Of a stretch of 28,812 nucleotides of DNA, positions 15,399 through 22,179 are shown in pieces (the stretch's first letter is position 1; each line of letters starts with the position of its first letter). A model generated the notes under the pieces. That model did no database searches and was not told the origin of the DNA. It saw only the letters and a list, made by a program, of their open reading frames with translations. A program made the translations under genes and the position numbers. The DNA comes from JBBRTJ01 sp038244535 (GTDB taxonomy: Bacteria; Actinomycetota; Acidimicrobiia; Acidimicrobiales; Ilumatobacteraceae): positions 1-28,812 of the forward strand of contig JBBRTJ010000044.1 in assembly GCA_038244535.1 (NCBI GenBank), given 5' to 3'.

Positions 15399-16046
15399 TC
15401 AGGCGGTGACGGGGTCGGCGCCGTTGCGGGTCGCCAGGTGCTTGGCCGTGAACGTGCCCTGGGGCAGCCCCAGCTCGAGGCAGGCCGACTCGCGCACCCA
15501 GCGGACGAACTGGGCGCGACTGAGCATGCCCTCGTGCACCGTGACCTGCAATCCGAGACCGTCGAGCAGGGCGGACAGGCGCCAGGCCACGGCGTTGGGA
15601 TCGGCACAGGTGAACTCGCCCTGGTCGACGCCCTGGCGGATGATCGCCTCGAGCGTCTCCTTCCACTGCAGATCGAGGTCCTGGCTGATCGCTCGCAGCG
15701 TCGGGCTGCGCAGGGCTTCGCCCCACGCGTCGATCCACAGCAGCCAGCCGGGCTCGGCCTCCGCCGGCGTGTTGAGCCGAAAGATGCGGTCGAGGCGCGA
15801 GATGGCTGATGCCGATCGCTCGACCTCGGCCCGCAGCCGCTTGAGGTCGCTCTCGGCCGCGTGACGGAACGCCTCGGCCAGGAGGGCGTCCTTGGACTCG
15901 AAGTGGTAGTGGATCAGGCCGGTCGAGATGTCGAGACGGGAGGCCACGTCACTGACACGCGTCGCGCCGAAACCTCGCTCGATCACGACCTGACACGCCG
16001 TCTCTAGGATCTCTGTGCGTCGTTCCTCGACGCTCGGCCGCTTCAC
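15399..16046 (-). CDS. TetR/AcrR-family transcriptional regulator
   Basis: The 215-residue protein has an N-terminal helix-turn-helix (about 8-55), RTEILETACQVVIERGFGAT followed by VSDVASRLDISTGLIHYHF, the standard TetR DNA-binding core, and a C-terminal ligand/dimerisation domain in the BetI-like style (WIDAWGEALRSPTLRA, LLDGLGLQ). The GTG start at 16046 is preceded 8 nt upstream by TAGGGT. The gene is divergent from the Rieske oxygenase gene, and an inverted repeat lies between the two promoters, so it probably controls that gene and itself. Genes downstream on the minus strand may be transcribed from the same promoter. Confidence 0.87.
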   Translation of the reverse strand: MKRPSVEERRTEILETACQVVIERGFGATRVSDVASRLDISTGLIHYHFESKDALLAEAFRHAAESDLKRLRAEVERSASAISRLDRIFRLNTPAEAEPGWLLWIDAWGEALRSPTLRAISQDLDLQWKETLEAIIRQGVDQGEFTCADPNAVAWRLSALLDGLGLQVTVHEGMLSRAQFVRWVRESACLELGLPQGTFTAKHLATRNGADPVTA

Positions 16047-16054
16047 TTGGGGGG

Positions 16055-16060
16055 ACCCTA
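16055..16060 (-). promoter_or_regulatory. -10 box (TAGGGT) for leaderless TetR gene
   Basis: TAGGGT on the minus strand, 8 nt before GTG 16046. It faces the plus-strand box at 16102-16107 across 41 bp. Confidence 0.45.
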
Positions 16061-16063
16061 CCG

Positions 16064-16090
16064 GTATCGCACCTCGTCATCGGTGCATAC
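16064..16090. promoter_or_regulatory. Inverted repeat, candidate TetR operator
   Basis: GTATCGCACC (16064-16073) and GGTGCATAC (16082-16090) are inverted copies apart from one extra C in the left arm. The site lies exactly between the two divergent -10 boxes, where a TetR dimer would block both promoters. The link to the adjacent TetR protein is inferred from position. Confidence 0.42.
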
Positions 16091-16101
16091 GACAGCACTC
16101 C

Positions 16102-16107
16102 TAGGAT
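16102..16107 (+). promoter_or_regulatory. -10 box (TAGGAT) for the Rieske oxygenase gene
   Basis: TAGGAT ends 10 nt before ATG 16118, consistent with a leaderless or very short leader. Confidence 0.42.
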
Positions 16108-16117
16108 CGCGGCCGAC

Positions 16118-17332
16118 ATGGCCGACCTCTCTACCTCCGGTGGTGGTCCCGGCTCGGTGGCGCCGCTCGATGCCGGGGACGTGGCCGCTGCGCTTGCTCC
16201 GTTCGGCTCGTCGCGCATGCTCCCCCGGGCCGCCTACGTCGACCACGACCTCCACCAGTGGGAGGTGCAGCACTGGTTCGAGGCCGGTTGGGTGTGCGCC
16301 GGCCGGGCCGCGATCGTGCCCGGTCCCGGCAGCCAGCATGCGGTGTCGGTCGGTCGGATCGGCGTGCTGCTCGCGCGCGACCACGACGGGGTGGTGCGGG
16401 GGTTTGCCAACACCTGCCGGCACCGCGGCCACGAGCTGGTCCCCTGCGACGCCGGCGTCGTGCGGGGCGTCGTGCAGTGCCCGTACCACGCGTGGAGCTA
16501 CGAGCTCGATGGGCGGCTGCGTCTCGCGCCCCGCTTCGACGACCTCGACGCCGGGGGGCGAGCCGAGCTGGGGTTGGTGCCCGTGGCCATCGAGCAATGG
16601 GGCGGCTGGTTGTTCGTCAACGCCGACTCGGCCGCCCCGCCGCTGGCCGATCACGTCGGTGACCTGACCACCGTGCTCGCCCCGTGGGCGCCGGACACCC
16701 TGGTGGTGGCAGCCGAGCATCGCTACGAGCTCCGGGCCAACTGGAAGCTCGTCCACGAGAACTACCACGAGTGCTACCACTGCCCCCTGATCCATCCCGA
16801 GCTGTGCGTGGTCAGCAGCCCGAGCTCGGGCGACAACCTCGCGGCGACATCGGGCGCGTGGGTCGGCGGCTTCATGGACCTCGAACCACATGCAGCGACC
16901 ATGGCCCTCGACGGCCGCTCGCCGGTGCCGCCCCTCGCCGGGCTCGGTCCCGTCGAGCGCCGCCGCGTGCTGTACGCCGGGTTGTTCCCCAACCTGCTCA
17001 TCAGCGCCCATCCCGACTACGTGCTGACCCATAGGCTTCGCCCGCTCGCGCCGGATCGCACCGAGGTCGTCTGCCAGTGGCTCTTCGACCCTTCGACCGT
17101 CGCGGCCGATGCGTTCGACCCGGCCTACGCAGTCGACTTCTGGGACCTCACCAACCGCCAGGACTGGGCCGCGGTCGAGAGCGTCCAGCGGGCGCTGGCG
17201 TCGCCCCTGTACCGCCCCGGCGTGCTGGCCCCCCACGAGAACGCCGTCTACCAGTGGGTCGCCATGCTGGCCCGCGCCTACGGCGGCGCCCCGCTGACCC
17301 CGACGCCGCTGCCTCGGCCCCGGAGCCGCTGA
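16118..17332 (+). CDS. Rieske non-heme iron oxygenase, alpha subunit (GbcA-like)
   Basis: The 404-residue protein has an N-terminal Rieske domain with CRHRGHELV (C100, H102) and CPYHAWSYELDG (C121, H124) binding the [2Fe-2S] cluster, and a catalytic domain with ENYHECYHCPLIHPEL, where H221 and H226, plus D349 (NRQDW), should bind the mononuclear iron. The ENY-ECYHC version is characteristic of the betaine/quaternary-ammonium branch (glycine betaine monooxygenase GbcA, carnitine and stachydrine demethylases), which removes an N-methyl group as formaldehyde. The assignment to this branch is from memory of motif style; the substrate is unproven. No ferredoxin-reductase partner is visible in the window, so electrons must come from elsewhere. 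FolD follows 22 nt downstream and a TetR gene is divergent. Confidence 0.85.
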   Translation: MADLSTSGGGPGSVAPLDAGDVAAALAPFGSSRMLPRAAYVDHDLHQWEVQHWFEAGWVCAGRAAIVPGPGSQHAVSVGRIGVLLARDHDGVVRGFANTCRHRGHELVPCDAGVVRGVVQCPYHAWSYELDGRLRLAPRFDDLDAGGRAELGLVPVAIEQWGGWLFVNADSAAPPLADHVGDLTTVLAPWAPDTLVVAAEHRYELRANWKLVHENYHECYHCPLIHPELCVVSSPSSGDNLAATSGAWVGGFMDLEPHAATMALDGRSPVPPLAGLGPVERRRVLYAGLFPNLLISAHPDYVLTHRLRPLAPDRTEVVCQWLFDPSTVAADAFDPAYAVDFWDLTNRQDWAAVESVQRALASPLYRPGVLAPHENAVYQWVAMLARAYGGAPLTPTPLPRPRSR

Positions 17333-17340
17333 CGGGTGGC

Positions 17341-17346
17341 TACGGT
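17341..17346 (+). promoter_or_regulatory. -10 box (TACGGT) for folD
   Basis: TACGGT ends 8 nt before GTG 17355. It suggests that folD can be transcribed independently of the oxygenase gene. Confidence 0.5.
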
Positions 17347-17354
17347 GCCCGGTC

Positions 17355-18206
17355 GTGCCCGCGACGCTGATGGACGGCAAGCTCCTCGCCCAGGAAGTGC
17401 GGGCCCGCCTGACCGCCGAGCTGGTCGCCCTCGGGCGGCCCGACGTGTGCCTGGCAACGGTGCTGGTCGGCACTGACCCCCCGAGCCAGCGCTACGTCGC
17501 GTCGAAGCAACGCCAGGCCGAGGCGGTCGGGATGCGCTCCGTGCACGTCGACCTGCCCGCTACCGCTTCTCAGGTCGAGGTCGAGGACGCCGTGCGCTCC
17601 CTGGCCGCCGACCCTTCCGTGCACGGGATCCTCGTGCAGCTCCCCTTGCCCGACGGGCTCGATGCCGATCCCGTCATCGACCTGATCCCACCCGCAAAGG
17701 ACGTCGACGGTCTCACGGCCCGCAGCCTCGGGCTGCTCGTGCGGGGCGAACCCGGCCTGGTGCCCTGCACGCCGCGCGGCTGCCTGGCGCTGCTGGCCCG
17801 CTACGAGGTGCCGCTGCGCGGCAAGCGGGCCGTGGTCATCGGCCGCTCCACGCTCGTGGGGCTCCCCATGACGCTGCTCTTGGCCCGCAAGGGCATCGAT
17901 ACCACCGTCACGCTTGCCCACAGCCGGACCGACGACCTGCGGGCCGTGTGCCGTGAGGCCGACATCATCGTCGCCGCGGTGGGCGTGGCCGGGCTGGTGC
18001 GGGGCGACTGGGTGCGCCCTGGGGCCGCCGTGCTCGATGTGGGCATCTCGCGCACCGAGGCCGGCATCGTCGGTGACGTCGCCTTCGACGAAGTGGTCGA
18101 GGTTGCCGGCTGGCTCACGCCGATGCCCGGCGGTACCGGCGCCATGACCCCGGCCTGCCTGCTCGAGAACACGCTCGACGCAGCACGGATGCAGGGCGTC
18201 ATCTGA
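17355..18206 (+). CDS. folD: Bifunctional methylene-THF dehydrogenase/methenyl-THF cyclohydrolase
   Basis: All FolD signatures are present over 283 residues: Y47 with the catalytic Lys K51 in YVASKQRQAE, VQLPLP (94-99), KDVDG (115-119), PCTPRG, the NADP-binding GRSTLVGLP loop, VLDVGI, and the C-terminal TPMPGGTGAMT (usually PVPGGVGPMT). The enzyme interconverts 5,10-methylene-THF and 10-formyl-THF in the cytoplasm. The GTG at 17355 fits the upstream -10 box; an ATG six codons in (17370) is an alternative that would keep all motifs. The position right behind a demethylating oxygenase suggests a role in oxidising released one-carbon units as well as normal folate metabolism. Confidence 0.93.
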   Translation: MPATLMDGKLLAQEVRARLTAELVALGRPDVCLATVLVGTDPPSQRYVASKQRQAEAVGMRSVHVDLPATASQVEVEDAVRSLAADPSVHGILVQLPLPDGLDADPVIDLIPPAKDVDGLTARSLGLLVRGEPGLVPCTPRGCLALLARYEVPLRGKRAVVIGRSTLVGLPMTLLLARKGIDTTVTLAHSRTDDLRAVCREADIIVAAVGVAGLVRGDWVRPGAAVLDVGISRTEAGIVGDVAFDEVVEVAGWLTPMPGGTGAMTPACLLENTLDAARMQGVI

Positions 18207-18217
18207 CCGTTCGGTCA
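18204..18217. promoter_or_regulatory. TGACCG-TT-CGGTCA palindrome, candidate TetR-type operator
   Basis: Six-base perfect arms with a 2-nt centre start on the folD stop codon and lie about 10 nt upstream of a perfect TTGACA hexamer (18226-18231). The form is like operators of TetR-family repressors. It would control the PPOX-PPOX-SDR unit beginning at 18303. Confidence 0.4.
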
Positions 18218-18302
18218 TTGCATCCTTGACAGGAGCCCCGGCTACGTTGCCGGTCACGGTTGGCCGCTGTGGTGCAGCCACTGTTTTGACCCTGGGGGGA
18301 TC

Positions 18303-18737
18303 ATGGATCTGCAAGAGCTCAAGGACCACGGCACTCGCATCGGCATGTGGGCACATCTGGCCACCGTCGGCGCCGATGGTGCCCCCGATGTGGTCCCGGT
18401 TCACCCGTGCTGGGAGGACGAGACGCTCTGGGTGATGATCGGCACGGACAGCGTCAAGGCCCGCAACGTCGCTGCCAACGACGCCGTCGCCCTCCACTGG
18501 CAGGTGGGCGACTCATCCGGCTTCGACAGCCTCTTGGTGTGGGGCACCGCCACCGTGCACGACGACCTCGAGACGAAGCAGCGGTTGTGGACCGGGGTGT
18601 TCGACTACGACCTCTCGGGGTTCGCACCCGGTGGCCCTGACGCGTCGCCCGGCACGGCGTTCCTGGCCGTGCACCCGACGCGGGCCACCTTGCTGCGCAA
18701 CATGGGCACGGGTGGACGCGAGACCTGGACCAAGTGA
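18303..18737 (+). CDS. PPOX-fold (pyridoxamine 5'-phosphate oxidase-like) flavin/F420-binding protein 1
   Basis: The 144-residue protein has the split-barrel pattern of the PPOX class: LATVGADGAPDVVPVHPCWE (strands 1-2), LWVMIGTDSVKARNVAANDAVALHWQ and LLVWGTATV. Such proteins bind FMN or F420 and act as small oxidoreductases; no substrate is suggested by sequence. It is a close paralogue of the next gene, sharing HW-VG-S-D-VWG and the GGR(E/D)TW C-terminus. The ATG at 18303 follows a G-rich ribosome binding site. A TTGACA hexamer at 18226-18231 and TACGTT at 18243-18248 lie upstream, but their spacing (11 nt) does not make a normal promoter pair. Confidence 0.78.
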   Translation: MDLQELKDHGTRIGMWAHLATVGADGAPDVVPVHPCWEDETLWVMIGTDSVKARNVAANDAVALHWQVGDSSGFDSLLVWGTATVHDDLETKQRLWTGVFDYDLSGFAPGGPDASPGTAFLAVHPTRATLLRNMGTGGRETWTK

Positions 18738-19174
18738 TGGCCGACCTCACACTGGCCCAGGTGCAGGCCGAGTCCGAGCGCTTCGGACGCATCGCCTACG
18801 TCAGCACCGTGTCGGCATCAGGTGATCCCCACGTCGCGCCGGTCGCGGTCGCCTGGATCGACGACGACCTGTGCGCCTTCGTGCTCGCCACCAGCAGCAA
18901 GGTCGCCAACCTGCGGGCCAACCCGGCGGCGATGGTGCACTGGTCGGTGGGCGAGTCGACCGACTGGGACAGTTGCATGGTTTGGGGCTCGGCCTCGATC
19001 GTCGACACCGCAGAAGGCCGCACCGCACTGTGGGGCCGCATGGGGTACGACCTCGGGGCGTTCGAGGCGGGAGGCCCCGAGAGCTCCAACCACGTGTTCG
19101 TGCGCATCGCACCCCAGAAGGCGACCGTGCTCCGCTTCTACGGCATCAAGGGGCGTGACACGTGGCGCGCCTGA
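18737..19174 (+). CDS. PPOX-fold flavin/F420-binding protein 2
   Basis: The 145-residue protein resembles its upstream neighbour: RIAYVSTVSASGDPHVAPVA, SSKVANLRANPAAMVHW, SCMVWGSASI, and a matching RDTW end. The ATG at 18737 overlaps the upstream stop (TGATG), implying translational coupling; a GTG one codon earlier is possible. The pair looks like an ancient tandem duplication, since about a third to a half of the residues seem to match on inspection. Heterodimerisation is possible because PPOX-fold proteins act as dimers; that is inference. Confidence 0.78.
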   Translation: MADLTLAQVQAESERFGRIAYVSTVSASGDPHVAPVAVAWIDDDLCAFVLATSSKVANLRANPAAMVHWSVGESTDWDSCMVWGSASIVDTAEGRTALWGRMGYDLGAFEAGGPESSNHVFVRIAPQKATVLRFYGIKGRDTWRA

Positions 19175-19950
19175 GCCGGCTCGACCGGTCGATCGCCGGC
19201 AAGCGGGCCATCGTGACGGGGGCCGCGTCCGGCATGGGGCGGGCGACAGCCGAGCTCTTTGCCGACGAGGGGGCGGCGGTGGCCGTGGTCGACCTCGGCG
19301 CCGAGCGGGTGGCCGCAGTGGTCGACCGCATCAACGCTGCGGGCAACGGCCGGGCGGTGGGCTTCACGTGTGATGTCAGCGACCCCGCGCAGCTCGCGGC
19401 GCTCGTCGAGGGCGTGGCGGCCGAGCTCGGTGGCATCGACATCGTGGTCAACAACGCGGGCGTGTCGATGGTCGGCGGGGCGACCACGGCCGAGGCCGCC
19501 TTCGAAGACGCCTGGGCGGCCACGTTCGCGGTGAACCTGCAGGCGCAGGTCCGCCTCATCCGGCTCGCCCTGCCCTACCTGCAGGCCAGCGGAGCGGGGC
19601 GAGTGGTCAACATCGCGTCGACCGAAGGCATCATCGCCACCGCTGGCATCACCGCCTACACGGCCAGCAAGCACGGTGTGATCGGGCTCACCAAGTCGCT
19701 GGCGGTCGAGCTCGGCCGCACGGGCATCACGGTCAACTGCATCTGCCCGGGGCCGATCAACACGGGTATGACGTCGTCGATCCCCGACGAGGCCAAGGAG
19801 GCGTACGCCCGCCGCCGGGTACCGCTGCGTCGCTACGGCGAGCCCGAAGAGGTCGCCCACGGCACGCTCAACTTCGTGCTGCCGGCCTCGTCGTTCATGA
19901 ACGGCGCGGTGCTCGTCGTCGATGGCGGCATGACGATCCGCCACACCTAG
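19162..19950 (+). CDS. Short-chain dehydrogenase/reductase (SDR)
   Basis: This classical SDR of 262 residues has TGAASGMG (19-26), an acidic residue after the second strand (VVDLG, D44) that points to NAD(H), NNAG (97-100), catalytic S153 and YTASK (Y166, K170). The C-terminal VVDGGMTI is the standard end. The GTG start at 19162 overlaps the upstream gene by 13 nt and is preceded by AAGGGG at 8 nt. It is the last gene of the PPOX-PPOX-SDR unit, which looks like a small accessory redox operon of unknown substrate. Confidence 0.87.
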   Translation: MARLSRLDRSIAGKRAIVTGAASGMGRATAELFADEGAAVAVVDLGAERVAAVVDRINAAGNGRAVGFTCDVSDPAQLAALVEGVAAELGGIDIVVNNAGVSMVGGATTAEAAFEDAWAATFAVNLQAQVRLIRLALPYLQASGAGRVVNIASTEGIIATAGITAYTASKHGVIGLTKSLAVELGRTGITVNCICPGPINTGMTSSIPDEAKEAYARRRVPLRRYGEPEEVAHGTLNFVLPASSFMNGAVLVVDGGMTIRHT

Positions 19951-19985
19951 CCCGCAGCCCTGGCGCCATGGTCCGGGTTGTCCTG

Positions 19986-20037
19986 GCGCTTTGCGTCGCG
20001 ACGTTGCTGCTCTACGACAACCTCGCGACGCAGAGGC
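19986..20037. repeat. Dispersed palindromic repeat, copy 3
   Basis: The left arm (19986-20006) is identical to the 21-base left arm of copy 1. The loop is CTGCTCTACGA and the right arm (20018-20037) pairs with a few mismatches. It lies between the converging SDR gene and the minus-strand gene at 20100, a position that would suit transcription termination from either side, although there is no T-tract. In orientation it is inverted relative to copies 1 and 2. Confidence 0.8.
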
Positions 20038-20055
20038 CGACGCTGAGCGACCTCA

Positions 20056-20073
20056 CCCCACCCCACCCCACCC
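20056..20073 (-). other. G-quadruplex motif downstream of the unknown gene
   Basis: The minus strand reads GGG-T-GGGG-T-GGGG-T-GGGG over 20073-20056, four G-runs separated by single bases. That pattern is expected to fold as a very stable parallel quadruplex in DNA or RNA. It would be in the 3' untranslated region of the minus-strand gene, 27 nt past its stop, close to repeat copy 3. Confidence 0.6.
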
Positions 20074-20099
20074 ACCTGAACGATCACGGCTCATGGCGA

Positions 20100-21188
20100 T
20101 CAGGGGTGGGGGTCGAAGAAGCCGGAGATGCCGCTCGGCTCGTGAGGGCCGATGACCAGTTGCTCGAGGATGCCGATGCCCTCGTGGCCGTCGTAGGTCG
20201 CCCGGCACAGGGTCTGCACGTGGACGTGGTGGGGGAGGCACGGATCGGCGACGGGGAGCGCGAACCTCTCGGCCAGGACCGATGACTCGCCCTGCCACAC
20301 CCCGTGGCCCCGCGTGGGGTGGAGGTAGCCGAGACCGAGCATCTGGAAGTTGATGATGGCGTCGAGGCGCACGGTCGTGGCCTCACCGTGCCACGGCACG
20401 AGGTCGATCTCGCACCAGCGCATGCGGCGCGTGCCGACCTCCCACTCGCCGCGCCAGTTGGCGGTGCGCATCGGCTCGGGGGTGCCATCGCCGACGGGAA
20501 CCACGAACGCCGACTCGTGCCATCGGCTGCCGTCGGCCCACTCGTTGACGTCGAAGTGGGTGCAGAAGCGCTCGAAGTTGACCGGCGCCCACAGCCAGAA
20601 GAACTGCGGAGCCGGGGCGGGCGCGCCGGCCCCGGTGCGCTCGCCGACGGGACGGGTGCCCCATGAGCGGTCGCGGCTCCCGAGCACCTCGGTCGGGCGC
20701 ACCTCGATCCGCTCGCCGTCGACCTCGATCCACCCCTCCCACGCGCCCCACTGCGTCAGCCGGGTGTAGTCAAAGGCGCCCCGACCCTCGCGCTGCAAGG
20801 TGAAGCGGGGCTCCTCGACCGGAGCGGTGCGGGCCCGGAACGTGACCTCGGCCGCGATGTCGTGGTCGCCGGGAGCGACGATGACGGTGAGGGTCTGGAG
20901 CGGCTCGTCGATGCGAACGGTGATGGGGCCGACGGCCGTGCTGCGATCGAGCGGGCACCGGCCGGACGCGTGCACGTTGATCTGCTCACCGTTGCGCACG
21001 ACGCTGAACGCGGCGTCGATGACCTGGCGGTTCGGGTACAGGCCCATGGCCGCGCCGAAGTAGAGCGAGCCGTCGCTGGTGTAGCCGTTGAAGAAGTAGC
21101 GGTCGTAGTGGTTCGCATCGCCCGACGCCGTGTGAGCGAGCCCGAGGCTGGTCTGGTGGAGAGGCAGGTCGTCGGCCGGGATGAGCAC
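20100..21188 (-). CDS. Conserved-looking protein of unknown function (possible lipocalin-type beta fold)
   Basis: The 362-residue protein is rich in beta-strand patterns, Trp, Tyr and Phe, with distinctive segments YDRYFFNGYTSDGSLYFGAA, LGSRDRSWGTRPVG, FFWLWAPVNFERFCTHF and GYLHPTRGHGVW. The two-half layout recalls CrtC/AttH-like lipocalin-fold proteins, but the likeness is loose and no family is assigned. No signal peptide or membrane segment is seen. GTG 21209 opens the longest frame, but GTG 21188 has TAGCGT exactly 7 nt upstream (21196-21201), matching the leaderless pattern of the neighbouring genes, so 21188 is chosen. It is divergent from ctaA by 70 bp and ends 27 nt from a quadruplex motif. 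Confidence 0.7.
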   Translation of the reverse strand: MLIPADDLPLHQTSLGLAHTASGDANHYDRYFFNGYTSDGSLYFGAAMGLYPNRQVIDAAFSVVRNGEQINVHASGRCPLDRSTAVGPITVRIDEPLQTLTVIVAPGDHDIAAEVTFRARTAPVEEPRFTLQREGRGAFDYTRLTQWGAWEGWIEVDGERIEVRPTEVLGSRDRSWGTRPVGERTGAGAPAPAPQFFWLWAPVNFERFCTHFDVNEWADGSRWHESAFVVPVGDGTPEPMRTANWRGEWEVGTRRMRWCEIDLVPWHGEATTVRLDAIINFQMLGLGYLHPTRGHGVWQGESSVLAERFALPVADPCLPHHVHVQTLCRATYDGHEGIGILEQLVIGPHEPSGISGFFDPHP

Positions 21189-21195
21189 GCCGGGC

Positions 21196-21201
21196 ACGCT
21201 A
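21196..21201 (-). promoter_or_regulatory. -10 box (TAGCGT) deciding the start of the unknown gene
   Basis: TAGCGT on the minus strand, 7 nt before GTG 21188. It would lie inside the coding region if GTG 21209 were used. Confidence 0.45.
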
Positions 21202-21244
21202 CTTGTCACACGATCGCGGCTCCGGGGGCGAGCAGGCGGTGCCC

Positions 21245-21250
21245 TAGCCT
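21245..21250 (+). promoter_or_regulatory. -10 box (TAGCCT) for leaderless ctaA
   Basis: TAGCCT ends 8 nt before ATG 21259, divergent from the minus-strand box at 21196-21201. Confidence 0.5.
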
Positions 21251-21258
21251 TGCTCCCG

Positions 21259-22179
21259 ATGGCCCTGCCCCGGTTGACTCCACGGCGCTACGCGGCCGTC
21301 ACCCGTGTGGCCCTGGTGCTGATCGGCGGGATCATCGTCACGGGGGCAGCGGTGCGGTTGTCGGGCTCAGGGCTCGGTTGTCCGGACTGGCCGAACTGCG
21401 ACGACGGGCGCCTCGTTGCTCCGCTCGAGTACCACGCCCTCGTCGAGTTCGTGAACCGCACGATCACGGGGCTCGTGTCCATCGCAGTGATCGTGGCCGT
21501 GCTCGGGTCGTTGGTGCGCACGCCCCGCCGTCGTGACCTCACCTGGCTCTCGCTCGGCCTCGTCGCCGGGGTCGTGGGGCAGATCGTGCTCGGCGGCGTC
21601 ACCGTCCTGGTCGACCTCCACCCGGCCGCCGTGCAAGCGCACTTCTTGCTGTCGATGGTGATCCTGGCCGACGCGGTCGTGCTCCACCGGCGCGCTGGTG
21701 AGGACGACGGCCCCCTTGCCAGCATCGTGCCCGAGCGGTTGCGACAGGCGATCTGGGCGCTGGTGGCGCTGGCCGCGATCGCCGTCTCGACCGGCACCGT
21801 CGTGACCGGCACCGGTCCACACGGCGGTGACGAGAAGGCCAAGCGGTTCGCCTTCGCCATCGAGACGGTGTCTCGCGTGCACGGCATCACCGTCATGATC
21901 CTGCTGGCCGCAACCCTGTTGGTCTACAACCAGGCCCGGCGGGCACCGGGGTGGGACCGGCTGGAGCGGCCGTTCAACGACCTCGTGCTGGTCATCTTCG
22001 TCCAGGGTGCGATCGGCTACACGCAGTACTTCATGGGCGTGCCCGCCGGTCTGGTGCTGGCCCACGTGCTCGGCGCCACGCTTCTCTGGGTCGTCGTGCT
22101 GCGCCTGGCCCTGGCCTGTCGGGCCCCCGCCGTCGCCCCCGAGGCGACGGCGGCCGAGGCCGTCAGCTCCCGGGCCTGA
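21259..22179 (+). CDS. ctaA: Heme A synthase (COX15/CtaA)
   Basis: The 306-residue polytopic protein shows the CtaA pattern of two four-helix halves. The first helix is VTRVALVLIGGIIVTGAAVR, followed by SGSGLGCPDWPNC (Cys pair C41, C47) in the extracytoplasmic loop. Candidate heme ligands are H128 (VQAHFLLSM), H208 (SRVHGITVM) and H269 (LVLAHVLGA). The fourth expected ligand region, EFVNRTITG, has Asn at 66 where Bacillus-type enzymes have His; actinobacterial proteins often have an N-R pair there. The enzyme oxidises heme O to heme A for cytochrome aa3 oxidase. The longest frame begins at 21181, but ATG 21259 with its -10 box is far more likely. Its 3' end overlaps the converging downstream gene by 17 nt. 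Confidence 0.88.
   Translation: MALPRLTPRRYAAVTRVALVLIGGIIVTGAAVRLSGSGLGCPDWPNCDDGRLVAPLEYHALVEFVNRTITGLVSIAVIVAVLGSLVRTPRRRDLTWLSLGLVAGVVGQIVLGGVTVLVDLHPAAVQAHFLLSMVILADAVVLHRRAGEDDGPLASIVPERLRQAIWALVALAAIAVSTGTVVTGTGPHGGDEKAKRFAFAIETVSRVHGITVMILLAATLLVYNQARRAPGWDRLERPFNDLVLVIFVQGAIGYTQYFMGVPAGLVLAHVLGATLLWVVVLRLALACRAPAVAPEATAAEAVSSRA

Noticed and set aside
18226..18248. TTGACA with TACGTT as a standard promoter pair
   Set aside because: The spacer is 11 nt, far from 16-18; the two elements cannot be used together by the main sigma factor.
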